This document shows positions 60,989 to 64,000 of a stretch of 64,000 nucleotides of DNA, one piece after another. This DNA comes from Bin87 sp963668585 (GTDB taxonomy: Bacteria > Chloroflexota > Dehalococcoidia > Lucifugimonadales > UBA3495). Within the stretch, counting starts at the first letter, position 1. Each line of letters opens with the position of its first letter. A program made the translations under genes and the position numbers. Where the stretch lies: contig OY764869.1 in assembly GCA_963668585.1 (NCBI GenBank), positions 3,224,001 through 3,288,000 of the forward strand, read 5' to 3'. Below the pieces are notes generated by a model. That model saw only the letters and a program-made list of their open reading frames with translations, did no database searches and was not told where the DNA came from.

Positions 60989-63475
60989 ATGGTTTTGAGC
61001 GCAGAAAAATTCACCCGCCAGGCACAGGAATCCCTGCAAAGTTCGCAGGAACTCGTGCGCAACTATCGCCACAGTCAGTGGGACGTGGAACATGTCTTGT
61101 TGGCTCTGGTCGCCCTGGAAGACGGGCTCCCCGCCCGCATCCTGAGGGAGTTGGGCGTTGACCCGGAGACGGTAAAAAGCCGGCTGCATCAATCGCTGGA
61201 AGCAGCGCCCAAAGTGGTGGCGGATACGCAGCAGATTTTCATCACCCCCCGGTTGCAACGGATGCTGCAGGTTTCCGACGAGGAAGCCAACCGCCTCAAG
61301 GATCAGTTCATCAGCGTAGAACACATGCTGTTGGCCGCCGCAAGGGAGAATTCCGGGGATTCCGCCCGGCTGTTCCGGGACCTGGGAATCAACCAGGAGA
61401 TGGTGTACCAGGCCATGCAGAAGCTTCGCGGGTCGCACCGGGTTGACGATCCCAACGCCGAGCAACGCTACCGCTCTTTGGAGAAATACAGCGTTGACCT
61501 CACCGAATTGGCCCGCATCGGCAAGCTGGATCCGGTGGTTGGGAGGGAGCAGGAGATCCGGCAGGTTATGCAGACGTTGACCCGGCGCACCAAGAACAAT
61601 CCGGTGCTGATCGGGGAAGCCGGCGTTGGCAAGACGGCCATCGCCGAAGGACTGGCCAGCAAGATCATCTGCGATGACGTGCCTGATTCGCTCCACAACA
61701 AGCGGGTCATGGCGCTGGACATGGGCAGGTTGGTGGCCGGTGCCAAGTTCCGCGGTGAATTCGAGGAACGGTTGAAGTCCGTCATCGACGAAGTTACCTC
61801 GTCCGAAGGCGAAGTCATCGTGTTTCTGGACGAATTGCACACACTGGTGGGCGCGGGCGCCGGGGAGGGCGGTCTGGACGCCAGCAACATGCTGAAACCG
61901 GCGCTGGCCCGGGGCGAGTTGCAGGCCATCGGATCCACCACCCTCGACGAGTACCGCAAGCACATTGAACGCGATCCTGCCCTGGCCCGAAGGTTCCATC
62001 CGGTGTACGTGGAAGAGCCCACGGCGGAGCAGACGTTGTCCATCCTGCAGGCTTTGAAACCACGGTACGAAGCCCACCACAAGGTGTCCATCACCAACGA
62101 AGCGTTGGAGGCCGCGGTGCGGCTCAGCGATCGGTACATCACGGATCGCAAACTGCCCGACAAGGCCATCGATTTTATCGACGAGGCGGCCAGCAAGGTG
62201 CGCATCGACGCCGGATCACTGCCCGCCAACGTGCAGGAGATGGAGAACCGGCGCCGGGAACTGATTGACCTGGAAGAACGGGCCAACCAGATGTCGGACT
62301 ACGAACGGGCAGCGCAACACCGGACCGAGCGCATGCGCCTTCAGGATGAACTGAACACCGAACACGAAAGGATGGAGAAAGCCACCGGCCCCGACCTGGT
62401 GGTCAACGAAAAGGACGTGGCTGAGTTGGTGTCCAACTGGACTGGGATTCCGGTCGGCCAGTTGATGGAAGGAGAAGCCGAACGCCTGCTGCACATGGAA
62501 GAACATCTCCACAAACGTGTGATCGGCCAGTCCGAAGCCATCAGGGCGGTATCGGAGACCATCCGCCGGGCGCGCGCCGGGCTCAACGACCCCAAACGGC
62601 CCTTCGGCAGCTTCATTTTCCTCGGCCCCACGGGGGTTGGCAAAACCGAACTGACCCGCGCGCTGGCGGAGTTTCTTTTTGACGACGAGGACAGCATGGT
62701 GCAGCTGGACATGTCGGAATACGGCGAGCGGCACACCGTGTCCCGGCTCATCGGAGCGCCTCCCGGCTACGTTGGCTATGACGACGCCGGGCAGTTGACG
62801 GAGGCCGTGCGGCGGCGCCCCCACAGGGTCATCCTACTCGACGAAATCGAAAAGGCGCACCCGGACGTATTCAACCTGCTGTTGCAGGTGTTGGAGGATG
62901 GCCGGCTCACCGACGGCCAGGGACGTACGGTGGACTTCCGCAACACCGTGGTGATCATGACCAGCAACCTTGGGACCGGCGACCTGTCTCAGCGACCCTT
63001 CGGCCTCGGCCCCAACAGCAACCCTGAAGTTGATGCCGGCACGGTGGCGCCGGAACTGCGGAGGTCGGTGGAGGAAGCCCTGCGCAGAACCTTCCGTCCT
63101 GAGTTGCTCAACCGCATCGACGAGACCATCGTGTTCCACCCCTTGAATCGCGCCCAGATCGGTGAGATCGTGGGTCTGCTGGTGGCGCAGGTGCAGGATC
63201 GCCTGTCGGAGCGTGGTATCACCTGCGAACTGACCGAGGCGGGCTGCGACTGGCTGGTGAAGGAAGGGTTCAATGTGAGTTACGGAGCGCGCCCGTTGCG
63301 TCGGGCCATCCAGCGACACCTTGAAAACAGGCTTGCCCAGGGAGTGCTGTCCGGGGAGTTCAGGGAGGGCGACCACGTGGTTGCAGACGCCAACGAAGCC
63401 GGCGATGGACTGTTGCTCACGGAGGCCGAGGGCGCGAGACCGGAACCGGACAGAGAATTGGCCGTTATGGGCTGA
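60989..63475 (+). CDS. clpC: ClpC-type AAA+ unfoldase (Clp/Hsp100)
   Basis: 828 aa. An N-terminal Clp_N double repeat (about 1-145) precedes AAA domain 1 with Walker A GEAGVGKT at 209-216 and IVFLDELHTLVGAG. A short middle domain has MSDYERAAQHRTERMRLQDE, the UVR-like segment of ClpC, not the long M-domain of ClpB. AAA domain 2 has Walker A GPTGVGKT at 546-553 and APPGYVGYDD. The ClpP-docking tripeptide is not clear-cut: RPFGLG lies at about the right place. It unfolds proteins for ClpP or as a chaperone. Last gene of the HspR operon. Confidence 0.9.
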   Translation: MVLSAEKFTRQAQESLQSSQELVRNYRHSQWDVEHVLLALVALEDGLPARILRELGVDPETVKSRLHQSLEAAPKVVADTQQIFITPRLQRMLQVSDEEANRLKDQFISVEHMLLAAARENSGDSARLFRDLGINQEMVYQAMQKLRGSHRVDDPNAEQRYRSLEKYSVDLTELARIGKLDPVVGREQEIRQVMQTLTRRTKNNPVLIGEAGVGKTAIAEGLASKIICDDVPDSLHNKRVMALDMGRLVAGAKFRGEFEERLKSVIDEVTSSEGEVIVFLDELHTLVGAGAGEGGLDASNMLKPALARGELQAIGSTTLDEYRKHIERDPALARRFHPVYVEEPTAEQTLSILQALKPRYEAHHKVSITNEALEAAVRLSDRYITDRKLPDKAIDFIDEAASKVRIDAGSLPANVQEMENRRRELIDLEERANQMSDYERAAQHRTERMRLQDELNTEHERMEKATGPDLVVNEKDVAELVSNWTGIPVGQLMEGEAERLLHMEEHLHKRVIGQSEAIRAVSETIRRARAGLNDPKRPFGSFIFLGPTGVGKTELTRALAEFLFDDEDSMVQLDMSEYGERHTVSRLIGAPPGYVGYDDAGQLTEAVRRRPHRVILLDEIEKAHPDVFNLLLQVLEDGRLTDGQGRTVDFRNTVVIMTSNLGTGDLSQRPFGLGPNSNPEVDAGTVAPELRRSVEEALRRTFRPELLNRIDETIVFHPLNRAQIGEIVGLLVAQVQDRLSERGITCELTEAGCDWLVKEGFNVSYGARPLRRAIQRHLENRLAQGVLSGEFREGDHVVADANEAGDGLLLTEAEGARPEPDRELAVMG

Positions 63476-63487
63476 TCACCAACCCAT

Positions 63488-63522
63488 TGGGGACGGGCAT
63501 TCGACCGTCCCCATATTTTTTT
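63488..63522 (+). terminator. Intrinsic terminator of the dnaJ-hspR-clpC operon
   Basis: Stem TGGGGACGG / CCGTCCCCA (9 bp) with an 8-nt loop, followed by TATTTTTTT, 12 nt after the clpC stop. Confidence 0.95.
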
Positions 63523-63548
63523 GCCAGGGTCCGCGACGACCATCGTGC

Positions 63549-64000
63549 TCAATTGAGGATCAGGACGGCCCCTGCCACGACGATCCACGCGGCTATGGCT
63601 ACCAGCAAGGGCGCATCCCGCAGCATCAGCAATTCGGGGGACTCGGCGTCGCGGCTGTTGTTCAACAGGTAGAGGTAGCGGAACAGACCAAAAATGACGA
63701 GAGGAACGGTGAGAAGCATGGTGTTGTTTTCGGGCAGATTATCGGCTTCAACGGCGTAAAGGGTGTAGCTGACCAGCGCGACCGTTGCCGACAGGATCAG
63801 CAACTGGCCGCCCAGTGGTGGGCCGTAGTATTCAAGGGTGGCCCGCTGGGCATTGGGGTCCGGCCCGGCGAGGCGAGCTTCGGCATATCGGCGACCGATC
63901 ACGATGAACAGCGCACCGGCAGCGGTTACGGCAAACAACCAAGGTGACGGAGTCGCTCCGACCGCCACCGCTCCAGCCACGGCCCTCAGGACATACCCAC
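63549..64000 (-). CDS. UbiA-family prenyltransferase, decaprenyl-phosphate phosphoribosyltransferase-like, C-terminal part
   Basis: The gene runs off the right end; the frame is open to base 64000. The visible part starts GYVLRAVAGAVAVG and contains GRRYAEARLAG, DPNAQRATLEYYG and TVPLVIFGLFRYLYLL, then E(S/P)PELLMLRDAPLL and a final hydrophobic helix. This is the pattern of the UbiA branch that transfers phosphoribose to polyprenyl phosphate in arabinan or cell-envelope precursor synthesis. The first Asp-rich motif lies outside the window. Inner-membrane protein; convergent with the clpC operon. Confidence 0.8.
   Translation of the reverse strand, partial: GYVLRAVAGAVAVGATPSPWLFAVTAAGALFIVIGRRYAEARLAGPDPNAQRATLEYYGPPLGGQLLILSATVALVSYTLYAVEADNLPENNTMLLTVPLVIFGLFRYLYLLNNSRDAESPELLMLRDAPLLVAIAAWIVVAGAVLILN

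Noticed and set aside
1..64000. CRISPR arrays, insertion sequences and prophage
   Set aside because: No regularly spaced repeats, transposase, integrase or phage structural genes were seen; the dispersed repeats are short and irregularly spaced.

Overview
The window is a GC-rich bacterial chromosome segment, about 60% GC by eye, with roughly fifty protein genes, one tRNA and no phage, insertion sequence or CRISPR array. Gene content suggests an uncultivated Chloroflexota lineage of the SAR202/Dehalococcoidia kind: many MFS carriers, flavin-dependent oxidoreductases (BVMO, LLM, GMC, acyl-CoA-dehydrogenase-like), ABC uptake systems, a DUF1501/DUF1800 pair and a dnaJ-hspR-clp heat-shock operon. 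This placement is inference from gene families, not from a marker-gene comparison.

Layout. 1-8.9 kb is housekeeping: the end of rsmG, a histone-deacetylase-like amidohydrolase, trmI and a DUF2203 gene sharing a 21-bp divergent promoter, a lipoprotein protease with an aldehyde dehydrogenase, then an unknown gene coupled to herA and followed by panC, and tRNA-Asn. 9.3-15.9 kb is a complete branched-chain-amino-acid-type ABC operon whose binding protein carries two full tandem binding domains in one chain. 16-25.6 kb holds an anchored two-repeat exported protein, an NHL propeller, DUF1501 and DUF1800 genes, an acyl-CoA-dehydrogenase-like flavoenzyme and unknown genes. 25.9-31.2 kb has a Baeyer-Villiger-type monooxygenase, a cupin-MFS-MFS operon and a small membrane protein. 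31.4-41.1 kb carries two peptide-type ABC transporters in tandem (SBP-permease-permease twice) with a single ATPase pair at the end. 41.6-48.3 kb has an intact MFS gene, an MFS pseudogene, two LLM oxidoreductases and a GMC oxidoreductase.

48.3-53.8 kb contains the most striking locus: a glutaredoxin-DinB fusion with an in-frame TGA exactly at the first active-site cysteine, followed at SECIS distance by a strong hairpin, so a probable selenoprotein. PAC2, VOC, MFS, HAD and cupin genes follow. 53.8-58.8 kb is a zur-znuA-znuC-znuB operon ending in an MFS carrier with histidine-rich tails. 58.9-63.5 kb is a heat-shock region: hsp20 diverges from dnaJ-hspR-clpC across an operator-like array. The window ends inside a UbiA-family prenyltransferase gene.

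Two background features recur. One is a family of short perfect palindromes with GTAGGGGC/GCCCCTAC outer arms and two kinds of inner arm, mostly between convergent genes. The other is a promoter style with an extended TGC-TANNNT -10 box, plus a few TATAAT boxes placed 6-7 nt before an ATG, which suggests leaderless mRNAs. Start codons were chosen mainly from Shine-Dalgarno spacing and family N-termini. No similarity search was possible, so family names rest on motif recognition.
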